Made by a program: the position numbers and the translations under genes. DNA of 64,000 nt, from the NCBI RefSeq assembly GCF_014836755.1, contig NZ_JACSQF010000001.1:167744-231743 (forward strand). Reading direction: 5' to 3'. The notes beneath the pieces were generated by a model. The model made no database searches, was not told the origin of the DNA, and worked only from the letters and a program-made list of their open reading frames with translations. The DNA comes from Oerskovia merdavium (GTDB lineage: Bacteria > Actinomycetota > Actinomycetes > Actinomycetales > Cellulomonadaceae). Of the stretch, positions 11,063-20,877 are shown in pieces (positions within the stretch are counted from its first letter, which is position 1; every line of letters starts with the position of its first letter).

Positions 11063-12331
11063 CTACCCCGCGGCGCCCTGGACCGGGACCTGGGCGAGCT
11101 CGGCGGCGAGCGCGGGGGCGAGGTCCCCCGCAGGCCCGACGGCGACGCTCGCCATCCCCAGCCAGCCCGCCATGAGGCGCAGCTCGGCCGCGAGCGCCGG
11201 GGCGGTCTCCGTGTCCGCGTACTCCTCGCGGTGGGCCGCGAGGACCCGCAGGACGCCCGCACGGCGGTCCGCCTTGAGGTCCACCTTGGCCGTGATGCGG
11301 TCCCCCTGGAGGAACGGCAGGACGTAGTAGCCGTGGACCCGCTTGGCCGCGGGCACGTAGATCTCGATGCGGTAGCGGGTCCCGAACAGCTGCTCGAGCC
11401 GCGTGCGCTCGAACACGAGCGGGTCGAACGGGCTGAGCAGCGCGCGCCCCTGGGCCCGGCGCGGGAGCACGGCGTCACGGTGGAGATACGTGGTCTCGTC
11501 CCAACCCCGCACCTCGACGGGCCGGAGCACGCCGTCCTCGACGAGCTCGTCGAGCGCACGACGTGGGGCCGGCCCCTTGAGCCGGAAGTAGTCGCGGAAG
11601 CAGCGCAGCGTCCCGACCCCGTGCGCCCTGGCCCCGATCTCCAGGAGCCGGCGGACCGCGTCCTGGTCGCTCACGGGTGGGGCCGCGACGACCGCGGGGG
11701 GAAGGACGCGTTCGGTCAGGTCGTAGCAGCGCTCGAACGCCGCGTTGCGGCGCGCGGCCGTGATCTCACCCGTGAAGAAGAGGAACTCGAGGGCCCGCTT
11801 GGCGAGCGACCAGTTCCAGCCCCACTCGGTCGTGGTGCGCGCCTCGCCCATGCCCTGCGCCTCGAGCAGCTCGTGGACCTCGCCGGCCGTGATCGGTCCA
11901 CGCTCCGCGACGATCCCCCGGACGTGCTCGACCACCGCGGAGTGCGACAGCTCGACACCGCTGATGGCCCCCCACGCCTCGGTCCGGTAGGCACGCTGGC
12001 GCCACTCGAGGAGCCGGTAGGTCTCGGGCGGTACGTACGAGGCCACGTGCCCCCAGTACTCCACGAGCCGGCGCGGCGCCCGGCCCGCCGCGCGGTCGAG
12101 CAGGGTCACGTCGTAGGGACCGAGCCGTGAGTAGAGCGGGACCAGGTGCGCCCGGGCCAGGACGTTGACCGAGTCGATCTGGAGCAGCCCCAGGCGGTCC
12201 ACGGTGCGCTGGACGTGCCGCAGCGTGACCTGCCGGGGCGCAGCGCCGTCGTCGGGCCGGGGGGCGTGCAGACCCTGCGCGGCGAGCGCGACGCGGCGAG
12301 CCTGGGCGAGCGACATGGTCTCGGTCTTCAC
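11063..12331 (-). CDS. YcaQ/AlkX-like winged-helix DNA glycosylase
   Basis: The 422-residue protein belongs to the HTH_42 winged-helix superfamily whose characterised members YcaQ/AlkX and AlkZ unhook interstrand crosslinks and remove bulky alkylated bases. The YcaQ-type catalytic QxD motif is visible as QIDSVNV (QID at 51-53), followed by SRLGPYD. No signal peptide or membrane segment is present, as expected for a DNA repair enzyme. I favour the GTG at 12331, seven bases after a possible -10 CAGGAT, as a leaderless start; ATG 12340 or ATG 12316 are alternatives. The gene lies alone between secA and hpf, each side bounded by a hairpin. The substrate is not known from sequence. Confidence 0.83.
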   Translation of the reverse strand: MKTETMSLAQARRVALAAQGLHAPRPDDGAAPRQVTLRHVQRTVDRLGLLQIDSVNVLARAHLVPLYSRLGPYDVTLLDRAAGRAPRRLVEYWGHVASYVPPETYRLLEWRQRAYRTEAWGAISGVELSHSAVVEHVRGIVAERGPITAGEVHELLEAQGMGEARTTTEWGWNWSLAKRALEFLFFTGEITAARRNAAFERCYDLTERVLPPAVVAAPPVSDQDAVRRLLEIGARAHGVGTLRCFRDYFRLKGPAPRRALDELVEDGVLRPVEVRGWDETTYLHRDAVLPRRAQGRALLSPFDPLVFERTRLEQLFGTRYRIEIYVPAAKRVHGYYVLPFLQGDRITAKVDLKADRRAGVLRVLAAHREEYADTETAPALAAELRLMAGWLGMASVAVGPAGDLAPALAAELAQVPVQGAAG

Positions 12332-12404
12332 CCGACCCATCCTGCCCGTCCCCCCTGACACGCGCCGCGTCACACCGCACGGGCCACGCGGTGCAGGGCG
12401 CACG

Positions 12405-12447
12405 CCGACGGGGTGGCGCCGCCTGGTCGGCGACGCCACCCCGTCGG
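12405..12447. terminator. perfect 14-bp hairpin downstream of hpf
   Basis: CCGACGGGGTGGCG at 12405-12418 pairs exactly with 12434-12447 around a 15-base loop. It lies 32 bases beyond the hpf stop on the minus strand, so it is a likely hpf terminator. Confidence 0.65.
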
Positions 12448-12479
12448 GTCGGTCCTAGGTCACGTGGACCTCACGGTGC

Positions 12480-13127
12480 TCACCCCTGGTCGGGGGATCC
12501 CTTCATGCCACCCGCGCAGGCCGTGTCGAGCGCGATGACCCCGTAGCTCCAGCCCCTGCGCCGGTAGGCGACCGAGGGGCGGGCGGTCTCGACGTCGACG
12601 AAGAGGTAGAAGTCGTGGCCCACCATCTCCATCTCGTAGAGGGCGTCGTCGATCGTCATGGGCTCGGCGGAGTGGAGCTTCTGACGGATGACGACGGGCG
12701 AGTCGCCGAGCTGGGTCTCGACCGCTTCGCCGGGCACGCCGGGGTGCGCGACCACCGGCTCCGGCTGCTTGTCCTCCGGGATGAACGGGCGGACGTCGAC
12801 GGGCGGCTGCGGGTTGTTGTTGCGGTGGTCCTTGCGGCGGTCGCTGACACGCCGCAGCCTCTCCTGGAGCTTGTTCATGGCCAGGTCGAGTGCCCCGAAC
12901 CGGTCGTCTGCTGCCGCCTCGGCGCGGACGACGGGTCCCTTGGCGCGGACGGTCAGCTCGACCCTCTCGCGCACCTCGGACAGTCGGGGGTTGTTCTCGT
13001 GGGTGACCTCGACGTCGATCCGCTGGGCGGTCGGTGCGAGCTGCTCGAACTTCGCGAGCTTTTCTTCCACGTGTCGGCGGAAGCGGTCAGCCACTTCCGT
13101 GTGCCTGCCGACGACAACGATCTCCAT
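12480..13127 (-). CDS. hpf: ribosome hibernation-promoting factor, long form
   Basis: The 215-residue protein is the long HPF/RafS type. The N-terminal domain (about 1-105, opening MEIVVVGRHTEVADRFRRHVEEKL) binds the 30S decoding region, and the C-terminal dimerisation domain (about 150-205, with EMEMVGHDFYLFVDVET and YRRRGWSYGVI) joins two ribosomes into an inactive 100S particle during stress or stationary phase. A charged linker connects the domains. Length fits long-form actinobacterial homologues. It follows comF on the same strand after a 220-base gap that should contain its own promoter, consistent with stress control. Confidence 0.95.
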   Translation of the reverse strand: MEIVVVGRHTEVADRFRRHVEEKLAKFEQLAPTAQRIDVEVTHENNPRLSEVRERVELTVRAKGPVVRAEAAADDRFGALDLAMNKLQERLRRVSDRRKDHRNNNPQPPVDVRPFIPEDKQPEPVVAHPGVPGEAVETQLGDSPVVIRQKLHSAEPMTIDDALYEMEMVGHDFYLFVDVETARPSVAYRRRGWSYGVIALDTACAGGMKGSPDQG

Positions 13128-13347
13128 GTGAGCCTCCGCAAAGGGTCTCGGACGCTCCCGTTACTCCAGAGCGTCCCGTGTGGTCCTGGGTCTGGCTCCC
13201 CCGAGGGGGATCCGGAGTACCTATCACCTCCCTGCCCGAAGACCTAGCCTCGGGCCTGTCGCTCTGTGGCCGCACGGGTCCCGTTACCAACCGTTCCCCG
13301 TGACGACTGGACCCCAGGTTAACCCCCCTGCGAGGTAAAGGCAGCAT

Positions 13348-14265
13348 CTACGTGAGATGAACTTCGTGGGCCGCGGAACCCTGCCGCGGAGGGGGTGTCG
13401 CGGCGACCACGAAGGCCCCCAGGACGTGCGCTCCGAGCCCTTCCAGGGCCCGCTCGCAGGCCGCGAGCGTGGCGCCCGTGGTGAGTACGTCGTCGACCAG
13501 GAGGCATGCGGCTCCCGCGAGCGACGGGCCCGGGGCGGCGCCGCGCCGGGGCGCACGGACGGTCGTCAACCGTTCTCCGCGGCCTCGTGACCCCCGCCCC
13601 ACCTGGTCGTGCCCGCGTTGCGTCAGCAGCCGTACGGGCGTCGCCTCGACGCCTGCCGCACAGAGCCCCTGCGCGAGCGCGCGGGCCAGCGACAGGACGG
13701 GTTCTCGTCCCCGTGCGCGCCGTGCTGCGGCGGTCGAGGGCGCGGGCACCACGAGCACGGGGTCCCGGCCGCTCCCGGCACAGGCCCTGGCCTCTCCGCG
13801 CCCGACGGCGGCCCGCACGCCGGGCGCCAGGATCACCCCAGCGTGGTGCGCCGCGGCGTCGAGCACCCCCGTGAGGTCGACCCGGCCCTTGTCCTTCCAC
13901 GCCACGACCACGTCCCTCAGCGGGCCCGCGTACGGCGCACAGGCCCACACGGGCAACGGGGCCCGGCCGTCGAGCCTGTCGAGCCGAGGGGCGTCGCGCT
14001 CACGGCGGATCGGGGCGCCGTCGAGCAGCCCGGCGCACGCCGGGCACAGGGCGATGTCCCGCATACCGCAGCCCGGACACTCGATCGGGACGACGAGCCG
14101 GGTCAGCGAGGCCGCAGCGCCCGCGAGCGCGGCGACGAGAGGGCGTGTGCCCCCGGCAGCCGTGACGGGCGTGACAGGCGTGACCGACACGCGCCGGTCG
14201 CGTCCCGTGCCCGGCCGGGGCGACGGGTCGTCCGGGGACCGGGAGGGCTGCACGGAGGAGGGCAC
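13348..14265 (-). CDS. comF: ComF family phosphoribosyltransferase-like protein
   Basis: The 305-residue protein has an N-terminal zinc finger (CPGCGMRDIALCPAC) and a C-terminal phosphoribosyltransferase fold with the PRPP-binding loop LLVDDVLTTGATL. Homologues include ComF/GntX; in naturally competent bacteria ComF helps handle incoming single-stranded DNA, but its role in most actinobacteria is undefined. The orthologous position near hpf and lpqB matches Rv3242c. About 45 residues at the N-terminus are low complexity and a later start is possible. It follows lpqB on the same strand by 104 bases. Confidence 0.88.
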   Translation of the reverse strand: MPSSVQPSRSPDDPSPRPGTGRDRRVSVTPVTPVTAAGGTRPLVAALAGAAASLTRLVVPIECPGCGMRDIALCPACAGLLDGAPIRRERDAPRLDRLDGRAPLPVWACAPYAGPLRDVVVAWKDKGRVDLTGVLDAAAHHAGVILAPGVRAAVGRGEARACAGSGRDPVLVVPAPSTAAARRARGREPVLSLARALAQGLCAAGVEATPVRLLTQRGHDQVGRGSRGRGERLTTVRAPRRGAAPGPSLAGAACLLVDDVLTTGATLAACERALEGLGAHVLGAFVVAATPPPRQGSAAHEVHLT

Positions 14266-14369
14266 GGCCCGAGCCTGTCACGTCCCGCCGCACACCGGGC
14301 GAGGGCGAGCCCGTTCTGTGGACACGTGGCCCGTCCCCGTGCCTGTGCACGGGCAGGACCACCGCCAGG

Positions 14370-16094
14370 TCAACCCGGGAACGCCGGCAGGGCGACCCCC
14401 TCGATCCGCTTCTCCCACACGGCGCCGGACCGGCTGCGCCCGAACAGCGTGCCGTCCTCGGTCAGGACCTGGACCGTCCGTTCCCCGTCGCCCGCGCTGA
14501 TCGCCGTCGCTCCCGCGACCGGGGAGAGTCGGGTCGTGTCTCCCCCGACCGCGACGAGGTGGACCGCCGGAGACGTCTCCGCCTCGTCGGTCCCCAGGAC
14601 CGCGAGCAGCGTCTCGTCGGCCCACACGACCTGCGCGGCCGACCTGATCGGTGCCCCGACACGGAAAGGTTCCGACAGCGCGGTCGGCACGTCCTTCTCG
14701 TCGCGCACGATCCCTGCGACGTCGACGCGCGTGGCTCCCAGGGCGTCCGAGCTGACCACCGCGATCCTCGCCCCGTCGTGAGCCACCCGGATCGACTGGA
14801 CGGAGCGACCAGCGAGCCACGGGACCGCCACGTCGACCGGGGTCCCGGGTTCGGTCAGGTCCGACCGCACGACCTGCAGCGCTCCCGCCTGCGCCCGCGG
14901 CCCCGACCAGACGCCACCCAGCCGGTCCACGCTCGGAGCGAGCAGACCGGTGCCGGTCAGGAGGGTCGCGCCCGGAAGGTTCTTGGACGGCAGACGCAGC
15001 AGGCTGCCCGCTCCGTCCCTGACGACGAGCAGCCGGGCGTTGGCGCCCTGCGCGAGCGCGGTCGCGTCGATGCCCTCGAGCGGGACGGCAGGCGCCAGCG
15101 GCACCAGGTCGTCGGCTCCCGTCTCGAGCGTCATGACCTGCCCCTCGGCCGCGACGATCTCGTTGCCCACGGCGTCGGCCTTGGCCAGCACCGGGCCGCC
15201 GGCGGGCGTGCTGAGCAGGTCCTCGCCCCGGTAGAGGTTGACCGTCAGCGGCACCGCGTCGAAGAGCGTCGCCTCGAGCTGCGCCTTGAGCAGCGCACGG
15301 TCCTCGGGGGAGGCGAGCGAGATCGCGTCCGTCAGTCGGACGTCGACGACGCCACCCTCGTTCGTGACCGCGTCGATGCTCAGGCGCGTCCCCTCGGGGA
15401 CGACGACGTCCGTCGACCCCCGGAGCCACTCGACGGGGCCGATCAACGTCTCGTCCACCGCGTTGGTCTGCCAGGTCCGGTTGGGGAACCACCGCTCGTC
15501 GGGGACCAGGACCTCACGGTCGGCCGAGGGGAAGTAGAGGCGGGTCGACCTGAAGGCTGCCAGGAAGCTGGCCTGAGACAGCAGCAACCCGTCCTCGGCC
15601 GTCTCGATCCTCCACTGCCCGTCCCCCTGACGCACGAGCCCGAACGAGACGACCGTGGTGACCGGCACGTCCTCGGTGTACACGCCGCGCTTGTCGAGCG
15701 CCCCGACGACCGACGCGCTGCCCGTGACCGTGACAGCGCCGGTCTGCATCGCCTCCTCGTCGTACGTCAGGTCGAGGTCCCCGTCGAAGACCAGCACCTG
15801 CGTCTTCCAGTCCCAGTCGTCCGACGTGAGGAACTCCTGCGCGACGTCGAAGTCGCCGGCCGGCCCGGCTGCCTGCGCGGTCAGGAAGCCCGACACGATG
15901 CCCTTCGGGTCGTCTCCGGCCGCGGGACCCCGCGCCCGCAGGCCGGGAGCGTTGAAGCCCTGCACCACGGTGTCCCCCTGGATCACGGGACCGGAGGTGG
16001 GGATCGCCGCGCAGCCCGAGAGCGCGACAGCCGCCACGACGAGGCTCGCGGCCCGCGCGATCCAGCGACGTCGTCGTTCCACGGTGCTCGTCAC
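14370..16094 (-). CDS. lpqB: LpqB family lipoprotein
   Basis: The 574-residue protein has a basic leader and a lipobox ALSGC with the lipidated Cys at about 28, so it is a membrane-anchored lipoprotein facing outward. An N-terminal GerMN domain and a C-terminal beta-propeller-like LpqB domain are expected for this family, and the strand-rich repeats after residue 300 agree. LpqB is known to interact with the sensor kinase MtrB and modulate MtrAB signalling in actinobacteria. GTG 16094 overlaps the mtrB stop by four bases (GTGA on the coding strand), implying translational coupling in an mtrA-mtrB-lpqB operon. Confidence 0.95.
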   Translation of the reverse strand: MTSTVERRRRWIARAASLVVAAVALSGCAAIPTSGPVIQGDTVVQGFNAPGLRARGPAAGDDPKGIVSGFLTAQAAGPAGDFDVAQEFLTSDDWDWKTQVLVFDGDLDLTYDEEAMQTGAVTVTGSASVVGALDKRGVYTEDVPVTTVVSFGLVRQGDGQWRIETAEDGLLLSQASFLAAFRSTRLYFPSADREVLVPDERWFPNRTWQTNAVDETLIGPVEWLRGSTDVVVPEGTRLSIDAVTNEGGVVDVRLTDAISLASPEDRALLKAQLEATLFDAVPLTVNLYRGEDLLSTPAGGPVLAKADAVGNEIVAAEGQVMTLETGADDLVPLAPAVPLEGIDATALAQGANARLLVVRDGAGSLLRLPSKNLPGATLLTGTGLLAPSVDRLGGVWSGPRAQAGALQVVRSDLTEPGTPVDVAVPWLAGRSVQSIRVAHDGARIAVVSSDALGATRVDVAGIVRDEKDVPTALSEPFRVGAPIRSAAQVVWADETLLAVLGTDEAETSPAVHLVAVGGDTTRLSPVAGATAISAGDGERTVQVLTEDGTLFGRSRSGAVWEKRIEGVALPAFPG

Positions 16095-17887
16095 GGTCGC
16101 TCCTCGTCGGCGGTGTGCTCGGACGCCGCTCGGAGCGCCCCCTGGCGTCCGGCGACCAGAAGCTCGTCCGGAAGGACGGGCAGCGCCGACGGGCTCGTGG
16201 TCCCCTCGGCCGGGTCCTCGACCTGACCGACCGGACCCGTCACCGGGCCGAGCCCACGCATGCGGGTCGGTTCCTCCGGGACGAGCGGCAGCGGGGAGGA
16301 CGCGAGGTGGATCCCGGCCCGGAGCGGGAGCGTGAGCCGGAACGCAGCGCCCCGACCCGGGCGGCCCCACACCTCGAGCCACCCGCCGTGCAGGTGGGCG
16401 TCCTCGAGCGAGATCGCCAGGCCGAGCCCGGTCCCGCCGGTCGTGCGAGCCCGCGCCGGGTCGGCCCGCCAGAAGCGGTCGAACACGTGCATCGCCTCGT
16501 CCTCGGTCATCCCCACGCCGTGGTCACGGACGACGATCGCGACCGCGTGACGGTCCTGCGCGACAGTGATCTCGACGGGTCGCTCCTCGGCGTGCTCGAT
16601 CGCGTTGACCACGAGGTTGCGCACGATCCGCTCGACCCGTCGCGGGTCGACGTCCGCGATCGCGGGCTCGTCCGGGAAGTGCACCGACATCCACACGCCC
16701 TTGCGCTCGGCGAGCGGAGCCGCGAGGTCGACCGCCGCGTTGACGACGTCACGCACGTCGCGCCGCTCGGCGTCCAGCTGCGCGGCCCCCGCGTCGAACC
16801 GGCTGATCTCGAGGAGGTCCGCCAGAAGGTCCTCGAACCTGTCGAGCTGGGTCTGGAGGAGCTCGGCCGACCGCTTGGACGCGGGGTCGAACTCGTCGCG
16901 CGAGGCGTGCAGGACCTCGCCTGCCATGCGGATCGTCGTGAGCGGCGTGCGCAGCTCGTGCGACACGTCCGACACGAAGCGCCGCTGGAGCAGCGACAGC
17001 TCCTCCATCCGACCGATCTGGAGCTGGAGGCTCTCGGCCATCTCGTTGAACGAGCGCGCGAGCGTCGCGAGCTCGTCGTGGCCCTTCACCGGCAGACGCT
17101 CGTTCAGGTGACCGTCGGCGAGGCGTTCGGCGACGCTCGCGGCGTTGCGGACCGGCTGGACCGCCTGGCGGGTCACGACCCAGGTGATGAGCACCAGGAT
17201 GCCCACCATGAAGGCCGCACCGAGGGCGAGCGTCCCCTGGAGGAAGGACAGCGTCTCCTGCTCGGGCGCGAGCGAGTAGAGGAAGTAGAGCTCGTAGGTC
17301 CCGACCGTGGGGACCTGGACCTTGGAGCCCACGAGCACTCCGGGGTCCACGGGCGAGCTCGGGTCGGACGGGTCCCGCGGGATCGCGACCGACTGGAGCT
17401 CGCGACCGTCGCTCTCGAGGACCGCGTCGCGCAGCTCGTCCGAGACCAGGCTCGTCAGCTGGTTGTCGGTGCTGACGTCGTTGAGGCGCGAGGTGGCCCC
17501 CTCGGGCCGCATGAGGAAGATCTTGCGGTCGGGGCTGCCGCTCGTGCGCAGGGTGTTGTGGACGTCGAGCAGGAGCGTCTGGAGCTCGGAGTCCTTGGTC
17601 TTGGACAGCGACGCCGTGAACAGGCTCTGCGCCTGCTGGAACGAGTTCGCGCTCTCGACGTTGATCTGCTCGAGCCGCTGCTCGAACAGGCCGTCACGCA
17701 TGGTGCTCGACAGGTAGGCCCCGAGGGCCGCGACCGTGACCGCACCCACGACGAGCGCGGTCCCGACCACGCGCAGCTGCATCGACGACCGGGCGCGCCA
17801 GGTGAGCCGACCGACCGTGGCGCGCACACGACGTCGGGTACGGCGGAACCTCAGCCCCACCCGACCTCGCAGCGACGAGCTGCTCAC
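16091..17887 (-). CDS. mtrB: two-component sensor histidine kinase MtrB
   Basis: The 598-residue kinase has membrane segments at about 39-60 and 218-238 enclosing an extracytoplasmic sensor region, a HAMP domain around 240-290, and the phosphoacceptor motif FVSDVSHELRTPLT with His310. HATPase motifs follow: NLVVNAIEHA (N box), DHGVGM (G1) and GGTGLGLAI (G2). MtrB phosphorylates MtrA and controls cell-wall and division genes in actinobacteria. The GTG start at 17887 overlaps the mtrA stop, and the stop overlaps lpqB. The C-terminal extension after the ATPase domain is long, Pro-rich and low complexity. Confidence 0.97.
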   Translation of the reverse strand: MSSSSLRGRVGLRFRRTRRRVRATVGRLTWRARSSMQLRVVGTALVVGAVTVAALGAYLSSTMRDGLFEQRLEQINVESANSFQQAQSLFTASLSKTKDSELQTLLLDVHNTLRTSGSPDRKIFLMRPEGATSRLNDVSTDNQLTSLVSDELRDAVLESDGRELQSVAIPRDPSDPSSPVDPGVLVGSKVQVPTVGTYELYFLYSLAPEQETLSFLQGTLALGAAFMVGILVLITWVVTRQAVQPVRNAASVAERLADGHLNERLPVKGHDELATLARSFNEMAESLQLQIGRMEELSLLQRRFVSDVSHELRTPLTTIRMAGEVLHASRDEFDPASKRSAELLQTQLDRFEDLLADLLEISRFDAGAAQLDAERRDVRDVVNAAVDLAAPLAERKGVWMSVHFPDEPAIADVDPRRVERIVRNLVVNAIEHAEERPVEITVAQDRHAVAIVVRDHGVGMTEDEAMHVFDRFWRADPARARTTGGTGLGLAISLEDAHLHGGWLEVWGRPGRGAAFRLTLPLRAGIHLASSPLPLVPEEPTRMRGLGPVTGPVGQVEDPAEGTTSPSALPVLPDELLVAGRQGALRAASEHTADEERP

Positions 17888-18567
17888 CCGCGTGCCGCGC
17901 CCGCCTTGTAGCCGACGCCGCGCACCGTCAGGACGATCTCCGGGTTCTCCGGGTCGTGCTCGACCTTGGACCGCAGCCGCTGCACGTGGACGTTCACCAG
18001 GCGTGTGTCCGCAGCGTGGCGATAGCCCCAGACCTTCTCCAGGAGGACCTCGCGCGTGAAGACCTGCCAGGGCTTGCGCGCCAGGGCGACCAGCAGGTCG
18101 AACTCGAGCGGCGTGAGCGCGATGGGGCGCGCGTCGCGCGTGACCCGGTGCCCCGTCACGTCGATCTCCACGTCACCGATCGCCAGGTGCTCGGGGGCCG
18201 GCTCGTCCGAGCGGCGCAGCCGCGCACGGATGCGAGCCACGAGCTCCTTGGGCTTGAACGGCTTGGAGATGTAGTCGTCTGCTCCGGACTCGAGGCCGAG
18301 CACCACGTCGACCGTGTCGCTCTTGGCCGTGAGCATGATGATGGGCACCCCGGACTCCGCGCGGATCAGGCGGCACACCTCGGTGCCGTCCTTGCCCGGG
18401 AGCATCAGGTCCAGGAGGACGAGGTCCGGCTGCGTGCTGCGGAACGTCGCCAGGGCGAGGTCCCCGTCCGCGCAGAAGACCGGGTCGAACCCCTCGGAGC
18501 GCAGCACGATGCCGATCATCTCGGAGAGGGCGGTGTCGTCGTCGACCACAAGCACGCGTACCTTCAT
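17884..18567 (-). CDS. mtrA: two-component response regulator MtrA
   Basis: The 227-residue OmpR/PhoB-type regulator has a receiver domain with the acidic pair D10-D11, phosphoacceptor D53 in LLDLMLPG, and the Lys of SKPFKP near 102. The winged-helix output domain contains LTPLEFDLLVALARKPWQVF and ends with VRGVGYKAG. MtrA is the partner of MtrB and regulates cell-wall hydrolase, division and replication genes in actinobacteria. Its promoter must lie in the 208-base divergent region shared with the membrane protein gene at 18776. ATG 18567 is the natural start (MKVRVLVVDDD). Confidence 0.98.
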   Translation of the reverse strand: MKVRVLVVDDDTALSEMIGIVLRSEGFDPVFCADGDLALATFRSTQPDLVLLDLMLPGKDGTEVCRLIRAESGVPIIMLTAKSDTVDVVLGLESGADDYISKPFKPKELVARIRARLRRSDEPAPEHLAIGDVEIDVTGHRVTRDARPIALTPLEFDLLVALARKPWQVFTREVLLEKVWGYRHAADTRLVNVHVQRLRSKVEHDPENPEIVLTVRGVGYKAGAARG

Positions 18568-18671
18568 GACCCCATTTTGCCATCGACCCCGGCAGCGCCC
18601 GACCGAACCACCGTACGGCGCCCACTGTTCACCCGGGCGGTTCGCTCGCAGCACCTGACAGGCCCCCGTAC

Positions 18672-18677
18672 TAGGGT
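18672..18677 (+). promoter_or_regulatory. possible -10 element TAGGGT upstream of membrane protein gene
   Basis: TACTAGGGT in the mtrA/18776 divergent region contains a TANNNT -10 hexamer about 99 bases before the start at 18776. Assignment is from the hexamer alone, with no convincing -35. Confidence 0.35.
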
Positions 18678-18775
18678 GGGCCGCGACCACGCAGGGCACT
18701 GCCGCAGTGCCGTGCACGGCCGCACCAGGACGAGGCCTCCGGGCCCCACAGAACCGAGCGGGGACAGCAGAGCAG

Positions 18776-20107
18776 ATGACGACGCCCGACGACGCCGGCA
18801 CGCCAGCACCGGACGACACCCCGCGCTACGGCCAGCGCGCACCGCAGCCCCCTGAGGGCACGGTCACGCCCGGTGGCGGCGCACCCGTCCAGCCCGGTGC
18901 GCCGCAGTACGGACAGCCCGGTCAGTACGGCCAGCCGACGCAGCCCGGTACGCCGTACGGCCAGCAGGGCCAGTACGGCCAGCCCGCGCAGCCGGGCCAG
19001 CCCGCGCAGCCGGGCCAGCCCGCGCCGAACGCCTGGGGCCAGCCGCAGTACGGGCAGCCGGGCCAGTACGGACAGCAGGGCCAGCAGGGGCAGTACGGTG
19101 CCCCCCAGTACGGCGCCCCGGTGCAGCCCGGCTACGGACCGCCGGCCTTCGCCGGAATGCCCTACGCCCCGCCCGCGAACAAGCCCGGCATCATCCCGCT
19201 GCGCCCCCTGACGCTGGGCGAGATCTTCGACGGCGCGTTCGGCGCGATCCGTTCCAACCCCAAGGTCATGCTCGGGATGAGCGCGACCGTGATCGCGATC
19301 GCGACGATCCTCGGGATGGCGCTCGGAGCCCTCGTGTCCGGGATCTTCGCGCCGCAGCTCGCCCAGCTCGAGACGGAGCTCGGCAGCGACGTACAGGTCC
19401 TCACGGACATGCTCCCGCTCCTGGGGGCGTCGCTCGTGACCGGCGTCGTCCTCGCGCTCGCGCTGCCGATCGTCAACGGCATCCTGATCACGTCCGTCGG
19501 GCAGTCGGTCATCGGGCGCAAGGCGACCGTCGGTGAGGTCTGGGCCCAGGTGCGCTCCAAGGTGTGGCCCCTCATCGGCTTCTCGTTCCTCAGCAACCTC
19601 GTGGTCTACGTGGCGACGTTCCTGTACGTGCTGCTGACGATCCTGGGCTTCACGGTCGGCGTGGGGCTCGGGATCGTCCTCCTGCTCGTCGGGCTCGCCG
19701 GACTTGTCGCGTTCCTCGCGTGGTTCATCGTCCGGACGCTCCTGATCCCGCCCGCCCTGGTGCTCGAGGGCCAGGGGTTCCGTTCGGCGGTCGTGCGTGG
19801 TTGGACGCTGACCCGTGGCGCCTACTGGCGCACCCTCGGGATCTCGCTGCTGGCCTACATCGCGGTGAGCGTCATCGCCAGCATCGTCGTCTACCCGTTC
19901 TCGGCCATCACGACCTTCCTCGTGACGGACACCTTCGGGGTCCTGGCCCTGACCGCGGTGGCACAGATCATCAGCTCGGTCGTCACGTCGGTGTTCCTCG
20001 CGGGCGTCGTCTCGCTCCTGTACATCGACGTGCGCATGCGCCGTGAGGGACTCGACGTCGAGCTCACGGCCGCGGCGAACGAGCACGCCGAGCACGGCAC
20101 GGCGTGA
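18776..20107 (+). CDS. membrane protein with Gln/Tyr/Gly-Pro-rich N-terminus
   Basis: The 443-residue protein has a 130-residue low-complexity N-terminus built of QPGQYGQ-like units, then a multi-span membrane domain opening IIPLRPLTLGEIFDGAFGAIRSNP, typical of a glycerophosphoryl-diester-phosphodiesterase-membrane-domain or DUF7544-like family in actinobacteria. At least six hydrophobic segments follow. Function is unknown. It is divergent from mtrA and overlaps the next gene by four bases (GTGA), forming an operon with DUF4129, DUF4350, moxR and DUF58. The disordered cytoplasmic tail could mediate clustering of the complex, but that is inference. Confidence 0.8.
   Translation: MTTPDDAGTPAPDDTPRYGQRAPQPPEGTVTPGGGAPVQPGAPQYGQPGQYGQPTQPGTPYGQQGQYGQPAQPGQPAQPGQPAPNAWGQPQYGQPGQYGQQGQQGQYGAPQYGAPVQPGYGPPAFAGMPYAPPANKPGIIPLRPLTLGEIFDGAFGAIRSNPKVMLGMSATVIAIATILGMALGALVSGIFAPQLAQLETELGSDVQVLTDMLPLLGASLVTGVVLALALPIVNGILITSVGQSVIGRKATVGEVWAQVRSKVWPLIGFSFLSNLVVYVATFLYVLLTILGFTVGVGLGIVLLLVGLAGLVAFLAWFIVRTLLIPPALVLEGQGFRSAVVRGWTLTRGAYWRTLGISLLAYIAVSVIASIVVYPFSAITTFLVTDTFGVLALTAVAQIISSVVTSVFLAGVVSLLYIDVRMRREGLDVELTAAANEHAEHGTA
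18980..19024 (+). repeat. 18-bp in-frame tandem repeat (2.5 copies)
   Basis: CAGCCCGCGCAGCCGGGC is repeated exactly at 18980-18997 and 18998-19015, with a half copy to 19024. It encodes QPAQPG units inside the low-complexity tail of the membrane protein and is a candidate site for slippage and length variation. Confidence 0.85.
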
Positions 20108-20877
20108 CCGGGGCGCTCTCCGCGTCGCTCGCCGCCGGGCAGGCGGCCTGGTCGGCGCGCCTGGAGCTGCCGGTGGCGCTGCGTGGGGACGTCCCCGTGA
20201 CTCCCGACGCCGACACGGCCCGCCGCTGGCTCCAGGAGGAGCTGCTCGATCCCGTCTACCAGGACCAGCCATCCCTGCTCATGCGCTTCATCGACTGGCT
20301 GGTCGGTCTGTTCGACGGCGTCGAGGTCCTCGACGTGAACCCGGTGGTCGCGTCGCTCGTCGTGGTCGGCGTGGTCCTCGTCGTCGCGGTGATCGCCTAC
20401 GTGATCGCGGGCCCCGTCCGGCTCTCGCGCCGGGCTCGTACGTCGGCCACGGTGTTCGAGGACGACACGCGCTCGGCCACCGACCTGCGCGCGGCGGCCG
20501 ACGCCGCGGCGGCGGCCGGCGACTGGGCCACGGCCGTCGTCGAGCGCTACCGGGCCGTCGTCCGCTCGCTCGAGGAACGGGTGATCCTCGACCCGCGCCC
20601 CGGGCGCACGGCCCACGAGGCGGCCGACGCGGCGACCCTGCGTCTTCCGTCCCTCGCGGACCGGCTCGCAGGCGGCGCCCGCCTGTTCGACGACGTCCGG
20701 TACGGGAAGGTGTCCGTCGGCGCCGCCGCCGACCAGACCCTGCGCGAGCTCGACGCCGCAGCGCTCGCGACCCGCCCGACGCCCGTCGGTACCGGCCCGA
20801 CGCCGGATCCCGCCGACGGAGCCGGCGACCTGCCCGTCGGGACCGGGACGTCCTCGACGTCGGGAGCAGAACGATGA
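20104..20877 (+). CDS. DUF4129 domain-containing membrane protein
   Basis: The 257-residue protein has hydrophobic segments at about 78-110 including VVGVVLVVAVIAYVIAGPV, and a C-terminal cytoplasmic DUF4129 domain with GDWATAVVERYRAVVRSLEERVIL and RTAHEAA. DUF4129 proteins accompany MoxR-DUF58 modules; some are related to the transglutaminase-like TgpA C-terminus. GTG 20104 overlaps the preceding stop and the stop overlaps the DUF4350 start (ATGA). Its task in the complex is not established. Confidence 0.85.
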   Translation: MTGALSASLAAGQAAWSARLELPVALRGDVPVTPDADTARRWLQEELLDPVYQDQPSLLMRFIDWLVGLFDGVEVLDVNPVVASLVVVGVVLVVAVIAYVIAGPVRLSRRARTSATVFEDDTRSATDLRAAADAAAAAGDWATAVVERYRAVVRSLEERVILDPRPGRTAHEAADAATLRLPSLADRLAGGARLFDDVRYGKVSVGAAADQTLRELDAAALATRPTPVGTGPTPDPADGAGDLPVGTGTSSTSGAER